In this document: piece by piece, positions 1 to 10,050 of the stretch | Layout of the letters: each line of letters begins with the position of its first letter | Numbering within the stretch: position 1 is the stretch's first letter | Source: Ambrosia x helenae | Taxonomy: Eukaryota > Streptophyta > Magnoliopsida > Asterales > Asteraceae | DNA: 64,000 nucleotides | Assembly (NCBI GenBank): GCA_030844895.1 | Contig: CM061229.1 | Coordinates: 102,360,975 to 102,424,974 of the forward strand | Reading direction: 5' to 3' | Made by a program: the position numbers and the translations under genes | Notes under the pieces: model-generated | The model's database searches: none | What the model was told of the DNA's origin: nothing | What the model saw: the letters and a program-made list of their open reading frames with translations, nothing else

Positions 1-343
1 GTTGAAGATAAACTCTGATGGTCTTGTATCCACTGCTGGAGCTTAAGTGCTGTTGGTTCTAGCAGTGCTTTGGTCTTCAGTACTTGTATCAGCAGTTGTT
101 CTTCATCAGACCTTTGGTCAGCAGTTGTTCTTCATCAGTTGTTTCCTCAGCAGTTCTTTATATCAGCAGTTGTTGAGCAGTTGTTTGGATAGAACAGTAG
201 TTAGGGTCAGCAGTCTTTTGGGAGAAGTAAGTTGTAAAGACTGTTTATTCAAGGATCAAACTGATAGCATGTTTTGGCTTTCTAATCATCTGTTCTTCTC
301 CAGGTCAGCAGACCCAACAATCTCCCCCTAGAACAGATGATGC
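1..343 (-). repeat. Inverted partial LTR of the Sirevirus-like element
   Basis: This stretch is the reverse complement of 7222-7564. Position p pairs with 7565 minus p, and I found very few mismatches (for example one T/C change near base 60). It holds the first ~319 bp of the LTR, the polypurine tract and ~15 bp of internal sequence, all reading on the minus strand. At 342-344 it passes directly into integrase coding sequence, with a 2-bp overlap GC shared by both partners. The left end lies beyond the window, so it could be part of a full opposite-strand LTR. Confidence 0.9.
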
Positions 344-944
344 AAGAACCATGCTAGCAGATTCTGGTTTGCCACTGTCCTTTTGGGCAGAAGCTGTAAA
401 CACTGCTTGCTATGTTCAAAACAGAGTTTTGATCAACCCCAGACATCAAAAAACTGCTTATGAAATTTTGTTCAAAATCAAACCATTAATCTCATTTTTC
501 AAAATCTTTGGCTGCCCATGTTTCATTTTAAATCTCAAAGATTCCATTTCAAAATTTGCAGCCAAAGTAGACTGTGGATATTTTCTGGGATATTCTTCTA
601 CTGCTAAGGCCTACAAAGTGTTTAACACAAGGACTAAGACAATAGAAGAAACCTTGAATGTAAAGTTCAATGAACTTTCATCTCTAAAAATCCCTGCAAA
701 CCCTGCTGAACTATTTGATTTAGATAAATTCAAATTTGAAGATATCACTGTTAAAGCTAACAATGCAGGTATTCCACAGTCTCCACAACAAGATTACAGA
801 ACAGATGTTGTGATCCCCAGTCACTACAAAGTCTATTCTGCCTCAGAGGAAGCAGCTGTTTCTAACAATTGTCAAAACTCTGCCACAGCTGTGTCAACCA
901 CTGTTGGCCAGTCTTATCCCCAAACCACTGCCTCACCCTCATAA
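342..944 (+). pseudogene. Ty1/copia integrase, C-terminal part (Sirevirus-like pol)
   Basis: The frame starts abruptly at the inverted-LTR junction, inside the copia integrase domain, at the conserved stretch A-R-T-M-L-A-D-S followed by F-W-A-E-A-V and Y-V-Q-N-R. This is the region just after the catalytic core. Gag, protease, the zinc-binding HHCC domain and the D,D,E core that should lie upstream are absent. Integrase inserts the element cDNA into the host genome. The frame ends in a stop at 942-944, and the polyprotein continues in another frame, so a frameshift lies near 870-940 in the poorly conserved spacer before RT. The fragment cannot work alone. Confidence 0.85.
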
Positions 945-2788
945 CCACTGACCTATCATCTGCTGATAAAAGTCAACCATCTGTTGACAAAAGTCAGTCA
1001 AGTTTCACACAACTTGGACCCATTCCTCCATTACCATTCCAAACATCTGATGGCACTACAGAAGTACCAACAGATGTTACACCAACAGAGTCATCAAACC
1101 TCTGTCCCTCACCTCAAAATGCCATTGTTCCATATCAAGGAGATCTTATTTACTTAAGAGCTCATCCACCAGACCAGATCATTGGCAACATCAGAGAGGG
1201 TGTGCTCACAAGAAGCCAATCCTCAAATATCTGTCTTTTTGCAGGCTTCTTATCCCTCACACAACATGTCAAGTACCAAGAGGCACTGAAAGACAACAGT
1301 TGGGTAGAGGCCATACAGGAAGAACTCCTTCAATTCAAAAGACAACAAGTATGGGAGCTTGTACCACTTCCTAAGGATGTTTGTCCTATAGGAACAAAGT
1401 GGGTCTTAAAAAACAAGACTGATGAAAGGGGTATTGTTGTCAAGAATAAAGCCAGGCTTGTGGTTCAAGGCTTCAGACAAGAAGAAGGAATAGATTATGA
1501 TGAGACCTTTGCTCCTGTAGCTAGACTAGAGGCCATCAGACTCTTTTTAGCCTTTGCTGTCAACCACAACATAAAGGTGTATCAGATGGACATCAAATGT
1601 GCTTTCCTTTATGGCAAAATTCAGGAGGAGGTATATGTATGTCAGCCACCTGGTTTTGAAGACACATTCCATCCTGACTATGTCTACAAGCTCAACAAAG
1701 CTTTGTATGGACTTAAACAAGCACCAAGGGCCTGGTATGAAACTCTCTCCACATTCCTCTTATCCATTGGCTTTACAAGAGGTAAAATTGACAAAACTTT
1801 ATTTCTTAAATGGAAAGGGAAACACTTAATGATTGTTCAAATATATGTGGATGACATCATTTTTGGATCCACATGTAACCAAATGTGTGAAGAGTTCAGA
1901 AAACTCATGACAGCAGAGTTTGAGATGAGTGCCATGGGTGAGCTTCAGTGTTTCCTTGGTCTTCAAGTGAAACAACTGCAAAATGGCACATTCATTCACC
2001 AAAACAAATATGTAAAGAACTTATTAACCAGATTTGAGATGAATGATTGTAAGCCATGTAGCACACCCATGAGTACAGTCAAGCTGCTCACTATTGATGA
2101 CAAGGATGAACTGGTTGATCAAACACATTATAGATGTATGATTGGGTCTTTATTGTACCTAACTGCATCTAGGCCAGACATTATCTTTGCTACCTGTGTC
2201 TGTGCCAGATCCCAGGCTTCACCCAGAAAGTCAAACCTTATTGCTGTGAAAAGGATATTCAGATACCTCAAAGGTGCTCCCACACTTGGTATCTGGTATC
2301 CTGCTAATGGAAACATTGAGCTTTCAGGTTATTCAGATAGTGACTTTGCTGGCTGTCACACCACAAGAAAATCCACTTCAGGAGGGTGCCAATTTCTAGG
2401 GAATGCCTTAGTTTCATGGCAAAGCAAAAAGCAGGCAGCTGTTTCAACTTCAACAGCTGAAGCTGAATACATTGCTGCTGCAAGCTGTACAGCCCAACTC
2501 ATGTGGCTTCAAAATCAACTACTGGATTTTGGGATAACTGCACTTAGGACTCCACTCATGTTGGACAGTCAAGCTGCTGAAAATATCATCAAGAATCCAG
2601 TCTCTCATTCCACTACCAAACACATTGACATAAGACATCATTTTGTCAGAGACAGTTATGAAAAAGGTTTGATTTCTTTACACCATGTTCCAACAGAGGA
2701 TCAGTTGGCAGATGTGTTAACAAAAGCTTTAGACACATCCACCTTTACAAATCTGATTTCCAGAATTGGTATGTTAAACATGGATTAA
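869..2788 (+). pseudogene. Ty1/copia reverse transcriptase and RNase H (Sirevirus-like pol)
   Basis: This is the C-terminal part of a copia polyprotein, which copies element RNA into DNA. The RT domain begins near 1290. It has W-V-L-K-N-K, the F-A-P-V-A-R-L block, Q-M-D-I-K-C-A-F-L and the catalytic Y-V-D-D box at 1844-1855. RNase H follows near 2320, with S-D-S-D-F-A-G, the K-S-T-S-G-G block, S-T-A-E-A-E-Y and the terminal D-Q-L-A-D-V-L-T-K. From about 1000 to the stop at 2786-2788 the frame is open and all motifs I know are present, so decay is slight. The true reading frame enters from the integrase part by a frameshift, so the start at 869 is not a real initiation site. Confidence 0.92.
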
Positions 2789-3300
2789 TTAAGAAAAGTT
2801 TCAATAAATCTTAATAAAATGGTTCAGCAAATCAAATTTTTTTTGGTTGAAAAATCTGTTTATAACATCTGATCAGATAAAACAACCACTGTTTCATTCA
2901 TATCCACTGTTGGTTGAAAAGTCTGTTTCAAAACATCTGATCAGATAAAACAACTGTTAGTTGAAAAATCTGTTTCCGAACATCTGTTCAGATAAAACAA
3001 CTATATATATATATATATACTATATTAAAAAAAAAAATCTGTTTGTATCAGCTGTTTGTATCAGTTGTTTGCCAAACACAGCTGTTCTCCACCAGATGTT
3101 TCATCCATCAGATGATTGCCACGTCTGCTCATATAAGCAGAGGTTTGGCCACATCAGCGGTTTCATTGAGCCTATAAAACCCTGTTTTACCACAACAGAC
3201 GTTACACTGTCTCATTGTATTCAAAATACTGATAACCGCCTTCTTCACTCTCAAACCCTTCATCAATCTTCAATCATCTTCACCTTTGAAATCCACTAAA
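2789..3300 (+). repeat. Spacer after pol with short tandem repeats
   Basis: Non-coding spacer between the pol stop and the extra ORF. It has three imperfect copies of a unit that begins GTTGAAAAATCTGTTT and ends CAGATAAAACAAC, starting near 2846, 2913 and 2949. A short (TA)n run follows at 3001-3019. From ~3030 to 3130 the word CAGCTGTTTGTATCAG and its variants recur. In Sirevirus-type elements this spacer would hold the start of a subgenomic or spliced message for the extra gene. I see no clear promoter here. Confidence 0.6.
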
Positions 3301-5298
3301 ATGGATCTTCAAGCCAAAGCTACACACAATTGTCTCCCCTATCTGATCAAAACAGATGACAACACTTCATTTCATTCCACCATCGACATTTTCCTTAACT
3401 CCAAATACTTACCCATCCTAACCGCCAACGCCCCCATTTACCTTGATACACTCCAAGAATTTTGGTTGAATGCAGAGTTTCTACTACAAGACAAAAAGCC
3501 TACTTCCATTATTTCCAAAATTGGAGAAACCAGTATCGTCATTACCCCTGAAACCATATCCACAACCTTCACACTGAATGACCTGGCAGGTAAGGACTCC
3601 TTTACTACAACAGAGCTTCACACTAAGTTCCAAGAAAGAGGGTATGATGGTCAGATGACTGGATCAACTCTTTTCAAAAAGTTTTTCCCTCCAGTCATGA
3701 AATTTTTCTTCCATACTCTTCTTCTTTGTGTCTCTGCTAAGTCCACATCCTTTAATGAAATCCCATTGAGGATGCAATATCTGGGTTATGCCATGTTGTC
3801 AAACTCTGACTTCAACCTTTCCCAGGGATTGTTCATGGACTTGGTATCAAATGTGAAAGCTGTCAAGTCTGGGTCAAACAATGCTTTTCTTATTTACCCA
3901 AGAATTCTTAGTGTAATCTTACAAAAAGTTTTACCAGAAAAAGTTTTCAAAAAGGGTGAGGCTATGCAAATGAAAAGCTTAACTGATGAAACTTTCACAA
4001 GAATGCTGGGTGGAAGCACCCAAGAAAAAGTGTCTAAAGTGTCAAAAGTTTCTAAAACACAAACAAAGAGGACAAAGGCAACAACTGTTGTCAAAACCTC
4101 TGTTGTTGAGCCCACTGCTCCTGGTGATCATGGCACTACATCCAGTGCTGTGAAACCAACACCAGCCACTTCCAAAAAGAAACATCCATCCACAAAAACC
4201 TCCACTCAACCACAAATGAGGCTTATGGATGATGAGGTACCAGAAGAAACCTCTGTTGCACAACAAAAGCAACCTGAAACCACTGTTGTTACTTCCTCAC
4301 AACAGTTGGACATACCTCCACCTGACCAAACTCCTCATGCATCCTCTCAAAAGGATCATGTTGTAAGCCAAGGGGACACACATCATGATACATTTGAGTC
4401 ACTTGACCATATGTTCACAAGCCCTTCTCCCAGGGCTAACTCTCTTGTTACTCCTCCATCCTCACCATCACATGTCCCACAAACAATGCAACCTCTGTTT
4501 GAAGCAATTGATAAATCTCAGGAAGATCCCAGTTCCTCTCTTCCACCTGTCACTGAGAGTATACTCCAACAAGTGACTGGTCCTGAGAATATACAATCTG
4601 CTATCCCACAAACAGAAGAGGAGGTTACACCACCTGAGTTCAATAAAACTCTAGGTGAGTTTTCAAGTGGAGCAGCCACTACTGATGTAGAGACCACTGT
4701 CTCACATCAGGACAGTGATTACATAGCTAAGACTCCCTTGAAGGCAACAACTGTTGAAGCCACTATAGTGTCTCCAAAAACAGTTGGAAGTCCCCAGTAC
4801 CAAGACAAAGGGGCATCTGATTCACCCATTAGGCCTGAATCAGGTAGAACTACCACTGGTAGGGACTCAGATGATCCTATTAATTTAGGAGATGGGTCAA
4901 AATACCAAGAATTGACGGACAGAGTTTCTGTCATTGAAACCTCTGTTGCTGACATCAAATCTGATGTCAAGCTTCTACTGAGCTCAATTGCAGATCTTTC
5001 CAAGAGTCAACCATCCACAGCTGATATAGCCAATGAGTTATGGAAATCAGTTTCCCCCATCATCATAGCTCACAGAAAATTGGCTGATCAGACACATGAA
5101 ACTTACATGGCTGAGATCAGGAATATGGTAGATGCAAGGTACAAAGATACCCATGCTGATATCAAAGCCATCAAGGATCACCTGCTGAAGACTACTGGCT
5201 CTGCCCCTACCACCATCCTCAGGGATGAAAATGATGATGCTTTCACGGCTGATGATGCCAAAAAGGGGAGAGTGGCAGAGATAGGCTACCAAAACTAG
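3301..5298 (+). pseudogene. Sirevirus-type extra ORF ('env-like'), N-terminal part
   Basis: This ORF follows pol in the same element, where Sireviruses such as soybean SIRE1 carry an 'env-like' gene. I start it at the ATG at 3301 (context AAAATGG). The first ~230 residues are a folded-looking region with a hydrophobic patch at about residues 120-145, including K-F-F-F-H-T-L-L-L-C. I recall a similar region in many extra ORFs of Asteraceae copia elements. The rest is rich in Thr, Ser, Pro and Gln and of low complexity, ending in a probable coiled coil near 4900-5200. I see no signal peptide, furin site or convincing membrane anchor, so a true envelope role is doubtful. A frameshift just before the stop at 5296-5298 breaks it; the sequence continues in the +2 frame. 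Confidence 0.75.
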
Positions 5299-7043
5299 AT
5301 CCTTTTGGTTGTCCTCCTTCTCAAAAAGGCCAAGCCAAGTCTGCCAAGAAACCAGAGTCTACCAAATCAGCTCCACAACAACAACAAGCAACAACAGCAC
5401 CACCACAACAACCACCACAACAAACCAGTGAGAAGAATAAAGCAGTAGATGACTCTGCAAACATATAAGCTGAAAAGGCTGCTCAAGAGAAACAGAAAAG
5501 AGCTGACACTTTGGAAGTTAAAGCAGAGTCATTAATTGAACTCAAAAAGAAACAACAAAGGGAAACTGAAGATGTGGGATCCTCTAAAAGGATGAAAAGA
5601 CCTGCCAAGCATGTTAGAAAACCACCATCTAAGTTGAACACCTCTGTTGATAAAACCACTGCCACCCAAAACACTGAAGCTACTCAAAACACTGCTACCC
5701 AAACCACTGCACCCAAACCAACTAACACACCTGAACATACAACCACCAAACATACATCACCAGCCAAATCCCAAACATCTGTTGGACCTACTAAAAGGCC
5801 AACAGATGTTAAACCAACCACTGCTACCAAATCACCATCACCAAAAATCATGTACACAAGGAAGAGAAAATCAACCTTTGTTGTACATGATGAAAACATA
5901 CACACATCACCAACCATCACTTCAACTGCCCAATCCACTCCTCCCATCACAGCTATTCCAATCACATCATTCTCACCACATACATCCAAGTTCAGATCCC
6001 ATAGACCACCACCAACCATTACACCATTGGCTGTTCAGTATCCCCTTGAACTTGATCTACTCAAGGGGGAATTACAATCCTTCTACAATACTGAACAGCC
6101 ATCTGAAAGATCCTTCCCATCTCTCCCAAACTTCCCTGTTCCCCTCAATATTGATACTTATCTGAAATACAAGGGTGAGCAGGTGGATGCCATCATCAGG
6201 GAGAAATGCAAAGGGAAGGATGACAGGACTGCTCAGGGCATCCATTCAGCAGAGCTTAGCAAACTCAGAAGGATTGAAGATTTTGCTAAGACCCTGAGCA
6301 ATTCCATGTCCTCCATGCCTCTCAGTGTAGATTTGGAAAAGGAGGTAAGGGAATCTCTTCTTGAACAGATAATGGCAACCAAGCCTTACAAAGCAAACAA
6401 AAAGCAGTTCAATGGTTGGACTACTCATGCTTTGAGAGAAGAACTACTCAGGATTGAAGAAATGGCCAAAGACCCCAAAGCTAAAGTCTCCACTCCTAAT
6501 TTTGGCAAAGGCAGAGACCCAGTCAGAGCCTTGAAATTCAAAAGGATGAGGCAAGAGATTGTAGCTGCCAACTATGGGGAGATGAGGTCTGTTTCCAGAT
6601 GGTCTGAGTTAAGGCTGGTTGAAACCTACAAAAGTCTGGAAGAAAATAGAAAGAAGGATCCCAGCCTTCCAAGAAAACCTATTTACACTGATGAGCCAAT
6701 GATGAAGAGACCCCAACAGACTTTTAATCTGGACAGCTTACTTGAAACCTCTGATCTCACAGCTGCTGCAAGTAGACAGTTCAAGAAGCAGAAGGAGATG
6801 TCAGAGGAAGATCAAAGAAAGTTTGCTGATACATTCATCAAGGAAGGGCTCTTCAATCAAATACATTATTTCTCTGATCCTACAACAGAGAAACTCAGAG
6901 AACTCATTGGAAGACCTCCTTCACCCAACTCATCAAGAATAAAAGTTCATCTCAGCAAATCCACTGACTCAAAAATTCTAAAGTGGAAAGTCAACAAAGA
7001 CAACCACGAATTGACATTGCTCAGGTCAGATGGAAGGGTTTAG
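5299..7043 (+). pseudogene. Sirevirus-type extra ORF, C-terminal part
   Basis: Continuation of the extra ORF in a different frame. Coding-like sequence runs from ~5282, has an in-frame TAA at 5466-5468, then stays open from 5469 to the stop at 7041-7043. The first part is Gln/Pro-rich (runs of Q and P near 5370-5430), then Lys/Glu-rich, then Thr/Pro-rich repeats of T-K-P-T and A-T-Q-N-T type (5640-5830). The last ~330 residues look globular and are rich in charged residues, with R-W-S-E-L-R-L-V-E-T-Y near 6597. Together with 3301-5298 this was one gene of roughly 1,240 codons before a frameshift and a stop. Function unknown; the family is confined to plant copia elements as far as I know. Confidence 0.7.
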
Positions 7044-7245
7044 AAGATCAGCATGGATGATACTTACAGCCTATGTGCAGAAGATCACCAAGCATTGCTA
7101 AATCTGGATCTAGAAAGAGATGAAGAAGACTTATTTGCTCTGAACTTTGAACTACAATTCAAAGGTCAAATCAGAGAAAGTCTGATGAGGAATAAAGATC
7201 AATAAATAAAGCTGAGTTTTGGCATCATCTGTTCTAGGGGGAGAT
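7044..7245 (+). other. 3' untranslated part and polypurine tract
   Basis: Short non-coding stretch between the extra ORF and the LTR. It ends in the polypurine tract AGGGGGAGA at 7236-7244, directly before the LTR start at 7246. The tract primes plus-strand DNA synthesis. The same tract, reversed, is seen at 321-329 in the inverted arm. Confidence 0.85.
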
Positions 7246-7950
7246 TGTTGGGTCTGCTGACCTGGAGAAGAACAGATGATTAGAAAGCCAAAACATGCTA
7301 TCAGTTTGATCCTTGAATAAACAGTCTTTACAACTTACTTCTCCCAAAAGACTGCTGACCCTAACTACTGTTCTATCCAAACAACTGCTCAACAACTGCT
7401 GATATAAAGAACTGCTGAGGAAACAACTGATGAAGAACAACTGCTGACCAAAGGTCTGATGAAGAACAACTGCTGATACAAGTACTGAAGACCAAAGCAC
7501 TGCTGGAACCAACAGCACTTAAGCTCCAGCAGTGGATACAAGACCATCAGAGTTTATCTTCAACAGCTGTTTAATATCAGTGCTTTCAATGTAACAGTAG
7601 TTTGTAATAGGCAGATGTTTATGTTTGTTATTCTGTTAGAGGTCACTGTCTTAGGTGACGTCAGCCTAGGTCATCAGTGCTTTGAGTCTGTCTATAAATA
7701 GAACAGTGCTTGTACTGTTCTATTGCATCACACACACAAACATTCTCTCAGACAAACACTGTGTGATCAGGCTGAGGGGGAGTAATTGTACGATTGTAAT
7801 CTTTTGGATTAATGAAAGCTTTCAATCTGAAAACGTTTACTCTCTTGTTTTGATTTACAGTTTATTATTCCGTTGCACTTTCATTCTGTATTCATTTCAT
7901 ATTACCATATTTAGTTAAACAATCAAAACAAACAAACTCAGATCCTAACA
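7246..7950 (+). mobile_element. 3' LTR of the Sirevirus-like copia element
   Basis: The LTR of 705 bp begins TGTTGGG after the polypurine tract and ends CCTAACA, giving imperfect inverted termini. A TATA box TATAAATA lies at 7693-7700. Upstream of it, 7370-7520 is crowded with about seven copies of AACTGCTGA-type words (AACAACTGCTGA and variants), likely binding sites in U3. No matching 5' LTR in the same orientation is in the window, so no target duplication can be tested; the 5 bp after the LTR are GGTCA. Confidence 0.88.
7693..7700 (+). promoter_or_regulatory. TATA box of the Sirevirus-like LTR
   Basis: TATAAATA, about 447 bp into the LTR and ~250 bp before its end, where the U3/R border of a copia LTR is expected. 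The cluster of AACTGCTGA words lies 170-320 bp upstream. Confidence 0.75.
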
Positions 7951-8260
7951 GGTCAAAACTAGAAGTAACTTCAAGAGTGTAGTTTGGAAGGATTGGTTAG
8001 GTTCGCCTTTGTAACTTGTTTGTTTTGGTTGTCGGTGGTCCTCGGTTTGAGGACTTGTTGTTTATTAATGAAGTTATACTTAAAAAAACAAAAGAGATTG
8101 ATTTATTCGTCTCTCGTAAAATAATTGATCCATTTAAACCATAAATTTATTGACTCACAAGTTGATACAAAATCATGGACTGATTTATTCAATTCTCATA
8201 TGGATAAATTCTAGTAAACATTTATCTTCCAATGGGATAGTTCGTTTTTACCTAGAAATA
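7951..8260 (+). other. Old LINE 3' tail and spacer
   Basis: No coding sequence. 7951-8090 resembles the 3' end of the LINE that ends at 23134: a TTGTTTGTTTTGGTTGTCGG-like stretch, then TTTATTAATGAAGTT and a short A-rich tail near 8080-8093. I read it as a decayed, 5'-cut LINE end. 8094-8260 is AT-rich with nothing recognised, apart from an extra copy of the 13-bp word AGTAAACATTTAT at 8213-8225. Confidence 0.45.
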
Positions 8261-8273
8261 AGTAAACATTTAT
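8261..8273. repeat. LINE target-site duplication, left copy
   Basis: AGTAAACATTTAT, identical to 23135-23147. The same word also stands at 8213-8225, so the true LINE 5' end could be 8226 rather than 8274. I prefer 8274 because a 5'-leader-like sequence with CCCTAATCCTCCG follows shortly. Confidence 0.8.
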
Positions 8274-8311
8274 AAAAATAGTAATTACAAAAAAACCCTA
8301 ATCCTCCGACA

Positions 8312-10050
8312 ATGTCGGGCGATCAAAGTCGGTAGCTCCAAGAAGAATGGCAACAAGCTCCAACAAGGAAAGGAAGACGAGAGCAACATCAGGACGAGGG
8401 AAGCAGCAAGGTTTTATCGAAGTTTTTCGTTTTGAATCATCCTCCAAAGTGTTCTTCGAAAGATTTGAAGGATGTTATGGGTGGATATGGTGCGTATGAG
8501 GGATCATATATCGCAAGGAAACTCGATGAGTGGGGAAAGAGGTTCGCTTTTGTGTCGTGTAGACATGTTTCGGATGTTAAACGAATGGGGGAGGAGATGT
8601 TAGATGTATGGATCGGATCGTATAAATTGTTCATTGCCATTGCAAGGTTCGTGGATGGGGAAACAGTGTTCAAGCCAAGAGATGAAAAGAAAGGGAAGAC
8701 GTGTACGGTGAATCATAGGGTTTCTGCTAATCCTAGTTCAAGGGGAATGCATGAAGGCGCTGAAAATTCTAAAGTAGGGAGGAATGTCGATATTGTTATG
8801 GGGGAGGGTCGCTCTTTCTTGGATTCGGTTCTTAACAGGAATAAAGTCAATGCATTTCCAGTAGACGATGTTGTGGAAGGTTTTTTTTCGCAACGGAATG
8901 GTTTTTCTCTCGTTGGTAAGGTGGTTGATTTTAATACTTTAACGTTGTTAAAAGTTTTGCTGAGTAGTATAGGGTGGTATTCGGTGGATATCAAGTATAT
9001 TGGAGGTTTCACTGTGGTGTTGGTATTCAAGAGTACGGGTGATGCTGAGGCGTTTTTGGATGGGTCAAGTGGGTGGTCTTCTTGGTTCGTTAATATGAGT
9101 AAATGGGAGGGTAGTATTGTAGTTACGGATGAACGCATTGCGTGGCTTCAGGTACACGGTGTGCGGCTTCAATTGGCTATAGATAAGGTGTTTGACGTGA
9201 TTGGAAACCGGTATGGTAAGGTAGTCAAATCGGCGTGCATGTCGGTGCATGATAATAATTTTCTTACGCTTACATTGGTGTCTTATGTAACTCTCGTAAA
9301 AGAATTGTGGACCGGGTGGACGTAAGTTGGAGGGGAAAATTGTTGAATGTTTGGGTCGATGAGGATGTGGGTGAATGGATACCCGATTGTGCCGAGGAGT
9401 TTGATGGTGATCATATTTCTGTGGTACAAGAGGGTGAAAAGGCAGACGATGTTGAGACATATGTTCAATGCGATGGAGTTCAGGTAGAAGAAGGGGAGTT
9501 TCATACGAGTGGAGGTATGGCACATGAGGAGATGGTTGTTAACGTTTCTGAGACAAATGTAGGGGTGGAGGTTGAGGGACGTGAAGATGGTAGCACCGGG
9601 AAGAAGACGCCCACTAGAAAAACGTTTCACCAGAAAACATTGTTCAATCATCAGGGTGAAAGCAGTGGATCCCTTGAACGTCCAAAAAAGCAACCGCGGG
9701 AAGACAACGACATGTTTGGACTGGATAGGATTATCGGTATTATGTCTAGGAATGTCGATAGTAATAATTACGAGGAGGTGGGTGGGAATGAAATTTTTTT
9801 GACCCCTGATTTAAACACACGAATGGGTGATGGTTCGAATTATGATGAAGCTTCGAATTGTGAGGTGGCCGGTGCAATTCAGTCCGAGGATGAGCATAAT
9901 GGAGCGATTGAACAACAATGGCTTATTGATAAGGAAGCTTCGGAAACAGTCTTGTTGAGCAAAGCTTTGGGGGTGGAGAACTTAGATGAATTTGTACCCA
10001 AGGTTAATGAGGTGTTAATTGTTGAAGGTTATCAAGGCGGTGATCAATGA
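8312..10050 (+). pseudogene. LINE ORF1 (RRM-type RNA-binding protein)
   Basis: ORF1 of plant L1 elements binds element RNA. The ATG at 8312 is in frame with the body but is followed by TAG at 8333-8335. The frame then runs to 9325, and a frameshift near 9300 moves it to the frame ending at 10050. The N-terminal third reads as an RNA-recognition motif: Y-I-A-R-K, then G-K-R-F-A-F-V-S and, ~25 residues on, W-I-G-S-Y-K-L-F. The middle (9090-9300) resembles the DUF4283 region of such proteins, with the block E-R-I-A-W-L-Q-V-H-G-V. The tail is acidic and I see no zinc knuckle. The stop overlaps the ORF2 start as ATGA. Confidence 0.8.

Noticed and set aside
47..331. Small open frame in the inverted LTR arm, with the same frame at 7234-7518 on the minus strand
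   Set aside because: Both are readings of the same LTR repeat. There is no ATG in good context and no homology, and the open frame follows from the CAGCAGTTG-type repeats.
8437..9693. Several minus-strand open frames opposite LINE ORF1
   Set aside because: ORF1 itself has RRM-like motifs on +. The minus-strand frames have no motifs and are codon shadows.
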